Shown: positions 1-12,800, counted from the stretch's first letter. The stretch: 64,000 bases of DNA from Populus alba (GCF_005239225.2 NC_133290.1:12532204-12596203), one strand, 5' to 3'. Translations and numbers: made by a program. Notes: generated by a model not told the origin, from the letters alone.

Positions 1-464
1 TAAGATATCTTTTCCATCGTTTTAATCAATGGTAAAACTTGAACTTTAGACATAAGTTGATTGGGCTGGAGTTAGCTAATTCAATTGTACAAATTCTCAT
101 ATTTTTTATTGTTATATAATTAAATAAAAAATAATTTTTAATATAAAAAACTTATTGAATTTAGTAGCATGTATAACTTACATTATGAATTTACTTAGTT
201 AACTCAAGTTCATTTAGATTTATTGAATCAATGCTATTTTTTATCATTTTTATTTTTATTTTTAAACATTAAATTAATTAGAGATTTAGTTTTTTAAAAA
301 AAAAAAATTGTCATCACAGCTCTTGTATGTTAATCCTAGTTAACCTAATATATTTTTATTTTAATATTAAATAAAAATATTATTTAATATATAATTTATT
401 TTTATTTTTTAAAAAAATATATTACCAATACCTTAATATTTTTTTATTGGTCTGGTCAATATTG
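1..464. other. AT-rich intergenic sequence, no gene seen
   Basis: Very AT-rich sequence with poly-A and poly-T runs. I see no open frame of useful length and no RNA gene. Confidence 0.6.
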
Positions 465-845
465 CAGCGCGGGAAAATATGGAATGCTAAAAGTTATCAA
501 TTTCTAGTTTCGGTGAGTGTCGGACCTAGCATTGCCTTTATCTTTGATTGATTAGAAGTTTTTTTTTTCAAAGTAATTTTTTAAAAAAATTAATTTTTTT
601 AATTTTTTTAAATTAATATTTTTTTAATTTTTTTAAATTATTTTAATATGTTAGCATCAATAATAATTTTTTAAAAAATAAAATAATATTATTTTAATAT
701 ATTTAAAAAAAAACATAGTTACACTTTCAAACAAACTTCATTAACACCGCAGCACGGGAAAATATGGAATACTAAAGTTATCTATTTCTAGTTTAGGTGA
801 GTGTCGGACCTAGCCTAGCCTTTACGCTGATTGATTTTAGAAGTC
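465..845. repeat. Local direct duplication of a ~100-bp segment
   Basis: About 100 bp at 465-570 reappears at 750-845. Both copies carry the words cgggaaaatatggaat and gtgagtgtcggacctagc, in the same order and orientation. They differ by a few substitutions and small indels. A copy of the AT-rich dispersed repeat (552-735) lies between them, which suggests that the duplication and the insertion are linked. No coding capacity is seen. Confidence 0.8.
552..735 (+). repeat. AT-rich dispersed repeat, copy 1
   Basis: This is a member of a family that recurs throughout the window. In the orientation called forward here, the order is: poly-T and aattaatattttt words, a ttttaatatgtt word, an aaaaataattttttaaaaaa word, a tattattttaatatat word, then an end with aaaaaaacat and acactttcaaacaaac. 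The size and the lack of coding sequence suggest a MITE-like non-autonomous element. No target-site duplication was resolved. Confidence 0.55.
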
Positions 846-949
846 AACCTTTTTTTAACTCAACATCAATTCATGTCCGGTGCAACACAAAAAAAGAGAG
901 AAAAGAACTTTTCAAATACAAGAATCGAACCCTTGCACTTCTTTGATTG

Positions 950-1137
950 CGTTTGAAAAGCTTTTTTTATAAAATTTAAAATTATTTTTTTTTAAATTAA
1001 TATATTTTTAATATTTTCAAATCATTTTATATATTAATATCAAAAATAATTTTTAAAAAATAAAATAACATTATTAACATATTTTTTTAAATAAAAAACA
1101 CTTTAAAAAACAACCACAACAACACTCTCAAACACGA
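950..1137 (+). repeat. AT-rich dispersed repeat, copy 2
   Basis: Forward-orientation copy ending in the typical words aaaaaacactttaaaaaac, aaccaca and actctcaaacac. Its 3' half (from about 1,056) is included in the tandem duplication that follows. Confidence 0.6.
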
Positions 1138-2613
1138 TCGTACACTTAAAACACATAAAAATTATAAATTAAATTACATGTCACTGCAACCTTAACATTA
1201 AAACCAAAAAAAAACAAAATAGCAAACTATGTATTATCACAAAAAAAAGAAAAAGTAATAAAATTAATTCGAGAAAATAACTGGGATCGACTCCTTTTGC
1301 CCCATAGCTGCTATATCTGAGCAATTCAATACGAATGTCCCTAAGAATAAACACCACAGATGCTTGACTCATATTTGCAGAAGTTCTGAACCATGTCTAA
1401 AATTTCTAAGCTTGGGATTGATTTATCTTGAAAGTCGTGGAACTTCAAACATTTTTTTAATTTTAAATTGTTTTAATATAATAATATTAAAAATAATGAT
1501 ATCAATATTATTTTAGAATAAAAATTTTTCTGAAAAACAACTTTTATTATCATTTTAAACACACTCTAGAACAGTCGATATTCACTTTATTATATGTTTC
1601 AATAAGGTGTGATAGTTTTTTTAAAAGGTATGACCCTCTTTAAGTATAAACTACATCTCATGAAAGCAAAACATAATAATAAAAAAATATATATAAATTC
1701 CATAAAAAAAAAAAACCCAATCATATCTTCAAACCAAACACCTTTTAATAAAGAATAAACTGTCTATAAAATTCGTGGAATTTTTATTTCTCAACTCAAA
1801 AGTACAACTACTAGACTCCTGTTTCAAAATAAAATAATATTATTGACATATTTTTTTAAATGAAAAACACTTTAAAAAACAACCACAACAACACTCTCAA
1901 ACACACCTGTACACTTAAAACACATAGAAATTATAAATTAAATTACATGTCACTGCAACCTTAACATTAAAACCAAAAAAACAAAATAGCAAACTATGTA
2001 TTATCACAAAAAAGAGAGAAGAAAAAGTAATAAAATTAATTCGAGAAAATAACTGGGATCGACTCCTTTTGCCCCATAGCTGCTATATCTGAGCAATTCA
2101 ATACGAATGTCCCTAAGAATAAACACCACAGATGCTTGACTCATATTTGCAGAAGTTCTGAACCATGTCTAAAATTTCTAAGCTTGGGATTGATTTATCT
2201 TGAAAGTCGTGAAACTTCAAACATTTTTTTTAATTGTTTTTTAATTTTAAATTGTTTTAATATAATAATATTAAAAAAAAATATATCAATATTATTTTAG
2301 AATAAAAAAATTTCTGAAAAACAACTTTTATTGTCATTTTAAACATACTCTAGAACAGTCGATATTCACTTTATTATATGTTTCAATAAGGTGTGATAGT
2401 TTTTTTAAAAGGTATAACCCTCTTTAAGTATAAACTACACCTCATGAAAGCAAAAAATAATAATAAAAAAATTTATATAAATTCCATAAAAAAAAAAAAC
2501 CAATCATATCTTCAAACCAAACACCTTTTAATAAAGAATAAACTGTCTATAAAATTCATGGAATTTTTATTTCTCAACTCAAAAGTACAATTACTAGACT
2601 CCTGTTTCAAAAT
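1056..2613. repeat. Tandem duplication, two ~775-bp units
   Basis: Unit 1 spans about 1,056-1,828 and unit 2 about 1,829-2,613. Matching landmarks are acatgtcactgcaacc at 1,176 and 1,945 (offset 769) and actcctgtttcaaaat near the end of each unit (offset about 783). Sequence between them is nearly identical apart from small indels in A-runs, so the event is fairly recent. The junction falls inside the 3' half of AT-rich repeat copy 2, consistent with unequal exchange or template switching there. Short open frames inside each unit (a 63-residue one on the minus strand at 1,181-1,372 and an 83-residue one on the plus strand at 2,393-2,644) are not conserved between the units and look accidental. 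Confidence 0.85.
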
Positions 2614-2827
2614 CTTTTTTCCCTCTATACCATGCAGATTTTAGGAGCTGATCATGTACTCTGCATGGTAGGATACCAAGGCATGTATTCTTGTCTTTCC
2701 TCTGAAGGCTTCATCATAGGTTAAAAAAGAGTCCAATTTATGGGGAAAAAAAATGTATTCAAAATGTTGAGTTTCATAAAGCAATGAGGCCTATATATAT
2801 ATTTGAGTAATTGAGTTGAGACTTCTT

Positions 2828-3010
2828 GGATGTGTTTTGCTAGATAGTTTAATCTATTTTTTTTATTAAAATTTAAATATATTTTTTATATTTTCAGGTT
2901 ATTTTAATGTGCTGATGTAAAAAATAATTTTTTAAAAATAAAAATATATATTATTTTAATATATTTTAAAAAAAACACTTTAAAAAACAACCACTATCAC
3001 ACTTACAAAC
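2828..3010 (+). repeat. AT-rich dispersed repeat, copy 3
   Basis: Forward copy with a ttttaatgtgctgatgt word, aaaaaataattttttaaaaa, atattattttaatat and the end aaaacactttaaaaaac followed by aaccactatcacactta. This is one of the better preserved members. Confidence 0.65.
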
Positions 3011-3127
3011 AACTCCTTACTCTTTTCTAGTTTTCCTTTTCTTTTTTTAGTGATAAATTCACCGTTTCCTTCCTTTCAAGCATTGAATATTGACAAAAAA
3101 TACAGTCCATAATTTGATACTATTTAT

Positions 3128-3312
3128 TTTTCATTACAAAAGCACTTTTAAAAATATTTTATTTTTTTTTATATATTTTATTTATTTTAAATTAATATTT
3201 TTTTCATATCGTTTTGATATATTAATATTAAAAATAATTTTTTAAAAATAAAAATATATTATTTAAATATATTTTTAAATAAAAAACATTTACGGCAAAC
3301 TCTCAAAAACAT
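3128..3312 (+). repeat. AT-rich dispersed repeat, copy 4
   Basis: Forward copy just downstream of copy 3, with the ttttgatatattaatatt word, the aaaaataattttttaaaaat word and a frayed end near aaactctcaaaaacatac. Confidence 0.6.
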
Positions 3313-3359
3313 ACTCTTTTCTCTGGTAATGATAACCCGTTTAGTTAATCATGGGTAGA

Positions 3360-4170
3360 TTCAAAACCATTTTTTTAAGAAAATGAAGTCACAGCCACGT
3401 GCGGTGGTGATCACTACCAAATGAAGATTTTTCTGAGGCAATCGAGTACAAGCAAGTAGCTTCGGGAAGAGAGGATAAAAGCTAAAATGGCCCTCAATTT
3501 CACAAAAGGAGCCCCGATGGACAGCCACCAAAGGAAGTGCATTCATAAAGCTTTCTCCCTGAGCATGGCCTGAGAATCTTCTAAAGTATTCCCATTAATT
3601 AAAGGGTCAAAAGTGGGAGGCGGAGGTGATCCGAGGGCGGAGAAGAAAAGGGATGTGCGTAATGATGAAGAGAGGGAAGGAAGCTTCAAATTTTGACATT
3701 TTCTTTTCTGTGTGATAGTGCTTTGAAGCTTCAAGGTCGTGTGGATCCCTGGTGGCCCAATCAATCCCTGCGCACTCAAAATAGTATTTGAAACAGGACA
3801 CTGACATGGATTTGAGGTTAGGTGGATGGAACTTAGAATTTGGAACTTAGAAAAATGTCTCCGGGCGACAGAACTGTCAAAGAACAACCACACAGGTGGG
3901 GTTCAGGCGCATTGTGCATCCTTCATAATTGGCTAAGATTGGCCAACTCTGTGTAAACAATGTTCCTATTCTATGTTATCTTCTTCTACTTTTGAAGGGA
4001 ACTGAAGGGCCTCAGCTGATCGCTTGTTTCAGGATGCCACTGGGCAGCTCTTTTTCTGTTTGTAGAGCTTTGTTTTTTTGTTTTTTTTTTCGCCTGGCTT
4101 GGGCCACTTTTTATACCATAAAAACATATGGCTGGTCTGAATCTTGTCGATCAAACATAGAATAAAACTT
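3360..4170. other. Less AT-rich island, no recognisable gene
   Basis: Base composition rises visibly above the surroundings. Short open frames occur on the minus strand (3,361-3,546 and 3,543-3,893, up to 116 codons) and on the plus strand (3,929-4,165), but no protein family is recognised and the frames overlap each other in different phases. A G-box-like cacgtg lies near 3,396. The words attggc and attggcc (CCAAT-type) lie near 3,930-3,945, between the two groups of frames. This could be a promoter, a gene relic or an unannotated transcript. I cannot choose between these. Confidence 0.35.
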
Positions 4171-5650
4171 GCTTAAATCTTACCTGAGTCTGAAGATCTC
4201 GATTTCATGTCGCGGAGAAGAGTAGAATTTTGGATGCAAGAGATAGTTTCTCTGCTGTTTTTTCCAACAAAACTGCTCTCCATTTATTCACTTGAAATCA
4301 CTATAATTTTTTTTATTAATAATTATCAGCTTGCATTGATTTCTATCATGAAATTAATGGTGATATAAGCTTTTAATGATTCTGAAATTTATAAAACTTG
4401 AATCTGTAAAGCAAACTAATATATATTTCTTAAAATTAAATCATTACTTTTTATTATAGATTTGAAGGCTAGGAAATCATTCATTCATTGTTACGACGCT
4501 CAAAGAAACCAGTATCCCAGCTATAAACTTATTGGGCTTCAAACATCCATAGCCCGAGTGAATCTTATTGTAGATCTCTTGGTCCGAAAACGATAAATTC
4601 AATAGTAATTTGTTTTTTTAGCCCAAAAACTGGAGATTCAGCAATTTGTTGCGGAGCCTAAAAATTCAAGGGAGCAGGCTTGGGACAAAGTCCCATATCA
4701 TCAAATGACTGGACTGGCCAGCATCCTTAGCCCGGTAAAATCCCATCCCTCAATTCAAAAGAAAAACGAAAAAACAAAAAACTGAAAAAAAAACAACAAA
4801 ATAATTTTTTTAATATATTAAAATAATTTTTTTAATATCAACACATCAAAATAATCTAAAAGTACTAAAAAAACTTAAAAAATAATAAATTTTTAAAAAT
4901 ACTATTAAACTACAATGCTAAAGACAGAATTCATAGTTGAAATTCAATCTCAAAAATTCTATCGGCTATTAAAAAAACTTATTATTCGAATCAGTTTATA
5001 TCAATATCTATTAAATTCATGTTAAGCTGTTATCCTAATTACAAAAATTGGTCGTGAAAGTCAGTAGCAAAGCATGTCAGCCTCCAGATCTCCATTAACT
5101 AAACAAATCTGCAAATTAATCTCCATTTTCCCATTACAAGAGAGGGAAAAACAAACGTTATTGAAGACGACATTAACTGAAGTAGTTCAGGTTTGGTTCA
5201 GTATTTAGTATCACGAAGAAGAACGTGTTCAAGAAAGATGGGATGTGGAGGTTCATGAGGTAAACGTTTAAGGGGCGATGATAAAAAAATATACAGATAT
5301 AAATTATAAAATTGAAAAAAAATATTCGATAATTATTGATAAAAAACATGCAAGACAAGTTGCATTAGTAAATTGTCAGTTGGCATGGGTAAAGAGATAT
5401 TGAGAAAAATAATCATAAATTCATGACTAATTTTAAAAATTTGTTTCAAAAATATTTGTAATGACAACAATTTTTTAATCAGGATAAATATTATATTGAA
5501 ACTAAAAATCTCAATAATTCTAATTTTTTTATGAATTGAAATGAACCATAAAATAATATCAAGAAGGTGTAAAATTTTTAATTTGTATGTAAATGAGAAT
5601 TAAGTCAAATTAGATCTAGTTTCGTAGTTGATATCTTATGAAGCAAATCA
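4171..5650. other. Intergenic sequence without a recognisable gene
   Basis: Mixed composition. It holds one reverse-oriented AT-rich repeat (4,790-4,915) and short accidental open frames. No conserved protein, tRNA or rRNA was seen. Confidence 0.5.
4790..4915 (-). repeat. AT-rich dispersed repeat, reverse copy
   Basis: The family words appear in reverse complement (atcaacacatcaaaataat followed by ctaaaagtactaaaaaa). Most copies in this window are forward, so this is one of the few in the opposite orientation. Confidence 0.55.
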
Positions 5651-5667
5651 AGAAGAAGAATATGACA

Positions 5668-5864
5668 ACCATCTAGGTGGTGGTCCAGTGGTAAGAGTTT
5701 GGGACCAAAAGGTTTGCTCCCTCTGTGATCTCAGGTTCGAGCCCTAGGTTGTTCATATGATGACCACTGGAGGCTTACATGATCGTTAACTTCAGGGCCC
5801 GTGGGATTAGTCGAGGTGCGCTCAAGCTGGCCCGGACACCCACGTTAAACTAAAAAAAAAAAAA
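5668..5864 (+). mobile_element. tRNA-derived SINE, full length with target-site duplication
   Basis: The 5' part has tRNA-like RNA polymerase III promoter boxes: an A-box region around ggtggtccagtggtaagag (5,678-5,696) and a consensus B box ggttcgagccc (5,733-5,743). A non-tRNA body follows and ends in ctggcccggacacccacg plus a poly-A tail (5,852-5,864). The element is bounded by a perfect 17-bp direct repeat, agaagaagaatatgaca, at 5,651-5,667 and 5,865-5,881. That is the mark of LINE-mediated target-primed reverse transcription. The body is about 197 bp including the tail. The intact boxes and perfect target-site duplication suggest a young copy. The family resembles known Salicaceae SINEs, but I cannot name the subfamily without a search. 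Confidence 0.9.
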
Positions 5865-6387
5865 AGAAGAAGAATATGACATGATGGAGTAAATGTTAAT
5901 GTTTTTATAATTCAGATAAAAGCTGTGAAGTAGTTTTCAAAATTTGTGATGATGCTAAGATTGATTTGAAGCAGGTTTTCAAAATAATAAGTTAGAATTT
6001 AAAAAAAATGTATTTCTTTTTTTCTTTGTGATCTGACAATATTAATAATTTAAAGTTGACTTAATAAGTTAATAACCTAAGTTTTTAATCAAATTAGATT
6101 TCGAAGCAGGTCTAACAGCTCCAAACAAAACAACTCTGTGTGCACTACAATTTCTCAATCAAGTATAAAAACAAATAATTTTATCAATTAAATCCCAAAC
6201 GCCTCTCACATCTCTCAATCTGTCCTTTTATCCATCACTGTTAATTCTTCCAAAACTCGTCTTTTTACATAATAAAACATGAAAATGACGAAAAACTTTG
6301 ACAGAATCACCCAATTAAAAAATGTCTAAGACGTTGGGGCCCAGTTGATAATATTGTTTGTAAACTCAATTGAGAATGAGTCTACGG

Positions 6388-6535
6388 GGAGCTTTTCAAA
6401 CTTTTTTTATTTTTTTCAGTCTTAAATTATTTTTTTATGTGTCTTTGAATTTTTTTATATATTAATATTAAAATTAATACAAAATTATTATTTTAATATA
6501 TTTTTAAATACAAAATATTTTAAAAAATAATTTTT
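6388..6535 (+). repeat. AT-rich dispersed repeat, copy upstream of the LMBD2-type gene
   Basis: Forward copy with tttttatatattaatatt, aattattattttaatatat and aaatattttaaaaaataa words. It lies about 270 bp upstream of the start codon at 6,804, so it is in or near the promoter. Confidence 0.5.
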
Positions 6536-6740
6536 AACGACATGTGATTCAAGGAGTAATTGAGGTATTTCCAAAAAGAAACTAGTCTAGTCTACACAGC
6601 GCGCAACGTAAGAGAGAGGGAACCTGAAGCGAATGTTAGCAGAGGAAAAATAAAAAACAAAAAGGAAAGCGGAAAACTAATAGAAACAGAAGCAGAATTA
6701 TATTTTGGAGCGATCGGGATCCGTTTTACCGGGTCCATCA

Positions 6741-6763
6741 TCTCTTCTATTCTCTTCTCTCTC
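6741..6763 (+). promoter_or_regulatory. Pyrimidine-rich (Y-patch-like) tract in the 5' leader
   Basis: A C/T-only run apart from one A lies 40-60 bp upstream of the start codon at 6,804. Such tracts are common in plant core promoters and leaders. No convincing TATA box is visible upstream, which fits a broadly expressed gene (inference). Confidence 0.45.
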
Positions 6764-6803
6764 AAAGAAAGACAAATCGCTTGAGAAAGAAAAAGAAAGA
6801 GAG

Positions 6804-9800
6804 ATGTGGGTGTTTTATTTGATCTCGTTACCTCTAACCCTAGGCATGGTGATTTTAACAGTCAGATACTTCGCTGGACCCGAGGTTCCTCGTTATGTCT
6901 TCTTCACCGTTGGATACACCTGGTTTTGTTCTCTAGCCATCATCACCCTCGTCCCTGCCGATATCTACACGGTAATTTAATTGCACGATTACATCTCTTT
7001 TTATCCTTATTATTATTTTCCATTTTATTGAATTTGATTTTTCTCTGCCAATTAATTTCATAAATAGAGGAGAAATCTAGACAGAGGAACATCAGATTAT
7101 AATAGTCGTAGTTATAGATAGGAATTGAATTTTGTTGCAGTTTTTTGAGATTGATTCTTCCTTCTTGTTTTTATATTATGTTATCTACAGACTAAATTTG
7201 ATCTTGATCGCGGAGGCATTTCTTTCTATTGGATTTGGTCGTATTGGAGTACATTTTTACTTACCTGGTAAGTCACTGTGTTTTAATGCCCAGAATTGTT
7301 GGCATAATTTCAGATTCTTTGTGAGCTTTTATATAAATTATCAGTTGATGTCCTTTCGGTTAGTATTCTGTATACAAACGCATATACAACCTGTTTTATA
7401 GTCATTTGACTCGTGCGCAAATGGGAAGTTGTAATAGTCGAATGTGCATTTTGAACTCTTACTTCATTTGGTGTTAAAGATAGTTGTAAATGTTGTTTTT
7501 TCCTAGTTTGTAGATGCTTGATTCCTCATGGATTTAAATTATGTTATCTCTAAGCAGGGCCGTGGTGCCCCTTATTCAGGGTTTTGAAGATGCAGGAGAC
7601 TTCACCGTTGTAGAAAGATTAAAGACTAGTGTACGCGCGAACTTAGTCTTCTATTTAATTGTGGGAGCCATTGGTCTCTTTGGAATTATACTTCTCATCA
7701 TCATGGACAAGATAAGGTTCCTTTCTTTCCCTCTTAAAGGTTACTTTCTTTGAAGTGCATTATAGCCTTTTCCTTTATATTCAGGGTTTGCTTTCACAGA
7801 TTTTTTTTCAGTTCTGTTCTCTAACCTTGTTCATTCATTTCATCACTTCAGAAGCCCTTCTTTTATTTGTAAAATCTTTTGCTTCGCCTGCTATCATATT
7901 TTACATCTTGAGATAATTTTTTATTAGCCAGTCATGTTGGATGCGGTATAGTGGTGGATTCTTGTAAATTCATGAACAAAAATATGAATCTGTGGATGCT
8001 TTTGTTTCTTGTTGGCTTTTTAAGAAAATTTCTCACTCATTTCGTGATTTGCCATCTTCATCAACAGGATCGGAAATGTGCTTGCTTTTGCCATGGCTTG
8101 CTCAAATACTTTTGGACTTGTTACCGGTGCATTTCTTCTTGGTTTTGGTTTGAGTGAAATTCCCAAGGGCCTATGGAGAAATTCAGATTGGTCCACCCGC
8201 CAAAAAGTACTTTCTCATAAAATTGCCAAAATGGCTGTGAGACTTGACGATGCTCATCAAGATCTTTCAAATGCTATTGTAGTAAGTATTCTTCTGTTTC
8301 TCATTTCATATTGGTGTGAAAAGTTATCCAAAAAGTAGAGTTTCAATCTTACTGCTCTCTGCCATTTCGTAAGTTTGTATTTTTACTAGTTCTTACCACA
8401 GGCTGATTCTTGTCCGTGTCTCATACAAAGGTTTTATATTTTATTTCCTCATCTGTGCTTAAGTAAATTTTCTTTTATAGCGTTATCAGACAGACAACTA
8501 CAATCATGGTTAGCTATGATTGTACGTGCACACTCACCAAAGCCTGCTTCTAAAGCACCATGGCTAGGATGCTATTTGAAACCCTAGATAGATAGTAAGT
8601 GCTGGACGCTATGTGGTCCATTGCAGGGTTTCCAAACACAGAATTATCCATGGCTGCCTTGATATCAGGATCCTTTTAGTGGGCAGTAAATACCTCACAG
8701 TTTCAACATCTATTTTTTTTAGTAAGTAAATTATCGAGTAATTGTACCTGTCAGTAGTTTGTTCCTTCTTTTTATTTTTTTAGGAGACGAGGCATTGCTA
8801 GATATGCATTTTGGCCTGCATTTCTTAGAAATCTTTTAGTTTCTTATTACCAAGCATGGCTGTCTCACCTGATTTCTTAGTGGTATTTTGTTTATTATTG
8901 ATGATGGTTTACTTAATAGGTTGCTCAAGCAACATCCAATCAGATGTCCAAGCGTGACCCTTTGAGACCCTACATGAATGTTATTGATAATATGCTAGCA
9001 CAAATGGTATTTCTTCTTCCTATTTCTTTTGTTCTCTTTCTAGACTTCGCTTGTTCCAGTAAAGTGCCCTTTATAATAGCATTTTTTCAATTTTTCAGTT
9101 TAAGCAAGACCCATCCTTTAAACCGCAAGGTGGTCGGTTGGGAGAAAATGATATGGAATATGACACAGATGAGAAATCAATGGCAACACTCAGACGTCAT
9201 CTTCGAGGAGCTCGGGAAGAGTATTATCGTTGTAGAAGGTGAACTGAATGCTAAAATTTAATATTTGATATGTGTTAATCTGTAGAGGATTTGCTCATGC
9301 TTCTCAAAGTTGTTCTTATTAAGTTTGTTTTTGCTTGACATGTAGATGCACCTTTTAGTTTCTCTGTATAGGAACAATATCATGTATAAATTCATATTTT
9401 CATCACCTGTATACCTCTTTTGCAAGAACTGCCATGCTACTTTTTTAATGGGATGCCTTAAGCTGTTCACGGAGGATTATTTTTCTTTACTGCATAGATG
9501 AGATTATGAACTCTTTCAGAAATTTCTTCTTTTCAATTGGTGGGGCTGGGTGGTCCTTAATTAGCAGAAGGCAGTATCATTACCTTTCATTTTATAAAAG
9601 AGATAGAGAAAGAGTACACAAATTCTTGGAGTCGCCAAGCTGCCAGTCAATTGAATGAATGGAGAATGTCGCTTTATATGAGCTGGAGAAGGTAACTGAA
9701 CATGCTAGGCGGGAGAAGGATAGCATAACAAATATGCTCTTCTCCTGCTACTCGACTGGTTGATGATATTTTGTCATGCTGTTTATGCATCTGTGATCAC

Positions 9801-12800
9801 ATGATGCTTTTAGCATCTTTGGGATTTTCTTTTTAGATACCTGTCCTCATTCTTTAACAAAATACTTTGAGTGAATGCTTTTAATGTTCTTGCTACATAC
9901 ATATAATTCTCTCTTTTTTGCAGTGAGTATATGACCTATGTCATGGAAGCGCTTGAACTGGAAGACACTGTTAAAAACTATGAACGAGGCAGTTCAACTG
10001 GATGGTTTGTCCTAATTATGTTTCCTTATTCCCATTTTCCCATCTATTTCTTTGAATGTCCCAAGTTGGATGCTCTGGACTTGAGATGTTTTTATGCTGT
10101 CATGCTAGGCAATATATTTCAAGCCTCAAGCCTGCACGCACTGGGAAGTTGGGTGCTTCCTTTGATACAATGGGTAATTGCCATATATAGTAACCCGTTT
10201 CTTTCCTTTGAGTTTCAAAGTATCACGACGAGGGTTCTCTCTTGGTTTGTCACAAGTCTGGGTTTTTATATTAGTTTCATAGATGGCCTTGCTATCAAGT
10301 TCCTGATGTGAAATCCATAGAAAATAACATGGTTTTGCAGTGATTTTATTCTCCAGTATAATCTTTTCTGCTTTATTTGAGGGGGTTATGAGTACATATG
10401 CTATGTGTATACGCAGACACTGCACACACATGCATGCCTATATGTATAGATGTTCTGTTGTTTTGACAAGCCTTGAGGCTGAAACCTTAGAAAAAATCAT
10501 GCAGAATTTTTGTGGCGATGCATCTTAAGAAAGCAACTTCAAAAGGTGTTGGCGGTCATACTAGGTACCATGTCAGCTGCAATTCTTTTAGCAGAGGCAA
10601 CTCTACTAATTGGTGGAGTTGATCTCTCTCTATTTTCAATCCTTATAAACTCTGTAGGAAAACAAGAGTTATCCATGCAGGTATTTTCTTTTCTTTTGTC
10701 AACAATTCTTACATGGCTTTATGCGGTTTATGTGCTTTGTGTTAATAGTAATGGAGTACACAGGTCTTACTTTCAATTTGCTCTACTCTTCTATTGTTGA
10801 TCTATTCCAGGTTTTGGCTTTTGTACCTTTGATGTATATGTGCATCTGCACATACTATTCTTTGTTCAAAATTGGAATGTTAATGTTTTACTCATTAACA
10901 CCCAGGAGGACAAGTTCAGTCAGCTTGCTTATGATATGTTCGTAAGTTTTTCCACTCAGAGATACGCTGTCATAATTTCCCCTTCCCTGCTCCCTTTTTT
11001 GGCCCCTCCTCTCTTTTGGGAAAAGTTTGTTTATCTTGTTGTATCATCTGTGCTAGGATGGTTGCTCGATACGCTCCTCCAATTTCATACAACTTTCTCA
11101 ACCTCATCAATCTTGATTCTAAGGAAACTATATTTGAAAAGGTAACTTCCTTCTATTTTCTCTATTTTATATTTAGTCCCAGCTGTAAGAGCAAATAGAA
11201 TAAAGTGATATTTTAGGTCTTGCTGTCTCATCTGGTGCCAAGATTAGCATTTGAGGTATAAAAAATATTAGATTTCCCAGTCTTTTCCCAGTGACTGAAC
11301 TTTTATGAATGTTCTGATTGAAGCTTAGCCTTTTGATTTACTTCTTATTTTTTTATACTGGGCCTCTTTTCTCAGCTTTGCTCAGAAAAACTTGACTAGT
11401 TGAGTATGTGAGAATGATTTAATGGAAAATTCCAACATATGCTCAGTGTGATGTTCCTGTTTTGGTCTCTTTTGTTTTTTGTTTGCCCTATTATTAAGGG
11501 AGCAGATCAAAAGCTCCGAGATTGATCTCCTTGTTTCTTCGTGCCCTATTTCACTGCGGGGATTTTAACTTTCCAGGAACCTCCTATTTATCACTTAATG
11601 ATAGAACTCTACTTATTTCTATTTTTGAGGATCAATGAATCCGTGAAAAATCGAACCCCTGGGAACTTCACCAACCCAGCAACTGTGGATGCTCTCAATT
11701 AGTACTTGTCTGTATATCTTTTCATATAGCATTTGGGAAGGACTGAGAAAGGAAATGCCCTTTAGGGAATGGGCTCACTAATATTTTTCTTTCTGAAGAA
11801 ATTATCTGTTATGGCTGCTCTGTCCTTATAAGAATCCTTGGATGATCTAAGTTTTAAATATTTAATTTTTACCCCCTAAGTTCCAAATGTTTCTGTCAAA
11901 TCAGTGTTCCAGTTTTTTAGTTGGGCTTCAATTGGCAGCTCTTTTGTTTTGTTTAAGAGAAAAGAGTGTGTTAACACATGATATATGTCCCTGTCTCTAT
12001 ATGAATAAGAGAGTTTCTACTTGTAATTTTATTTTTCATTTCCTAGGTCAGTTGATTAACAAACTGTTATAACCATAGAATTTCTATAAGATAATTTTTA
12101 TCCTTTACCTACATGAAAATTGACTGTTTTACTTTGGCCTCTGTTGATTCTCTGGTTGCAGCGAATGGGGAAAATTGACAAAGCCGTCCCTTTCTTTGGA
12201 AATGATTTTAACAGAATCTATCCGCTTATTATGGTTATATACACCCTGTTGGTTGCAAGCAATTTCTTTGATCGAGTAATTGGTTTCTTTGGAAGCTTGA
12301 AGAGATTTCGGTTTCAAACCGAGGCAGATGATACTGATGGATTTGATCCTTCAGGATTAATTATCCTACAAAAAGGTACAAGACTGTTTGGTATTGTGAT
12401 AGCTTCTGTTTTTTTCCCAACCATAAGGAAAAAACTGTTTGGTTGGTCAAATAATTTCAGCTTTGTGTACTTGTCCCACACATAATTGTGTTTCAAATGT
12501 TGGTTTTGTAGAAGCTAAAATAACTTGTTTTTCATTCAAAAAGACCTATTTTTTATTTATTTTGCATGCAAAAATCTATCTCGAAGCAGTTTTGACCTAA
12601 CACATTTTTTTAACCTACTTTTTAAAACAACAACTAGAAGTGTTTTTCTTAAACTATTTTTTTTAAAACCATAATCACACAAACTACCACAATGCTAAGC
12701 ACACACAGTCTCTTTGTCAATGGTTTGCACTTACAATAGTACATTCTTGAAATTTAGGAAGTTCAATCATTCCTTGATAGTTGATAAGCCCTCTCCTTCA

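Noticed and set aside
850..945. B-box-like word (aagggttcgattctt on the minus strand) suggesting a SINE
   Set aside because: No A box, body or target-site duplication could be found, so it is too weak to call.
2393..2644. 83-codon plus-strand frame
   Set aside because: It lies inside the second unit of the tandem duplication and is not open in the first unit. Its composition is that of AT-rich non-coding DNA.
6560..6784. 74-codon frame upstream of the LMBD2-type start
   Set aside because: It lies in the leader or promoter, is low in complexity and overlaps another frame. It is most likely untranslated leader.
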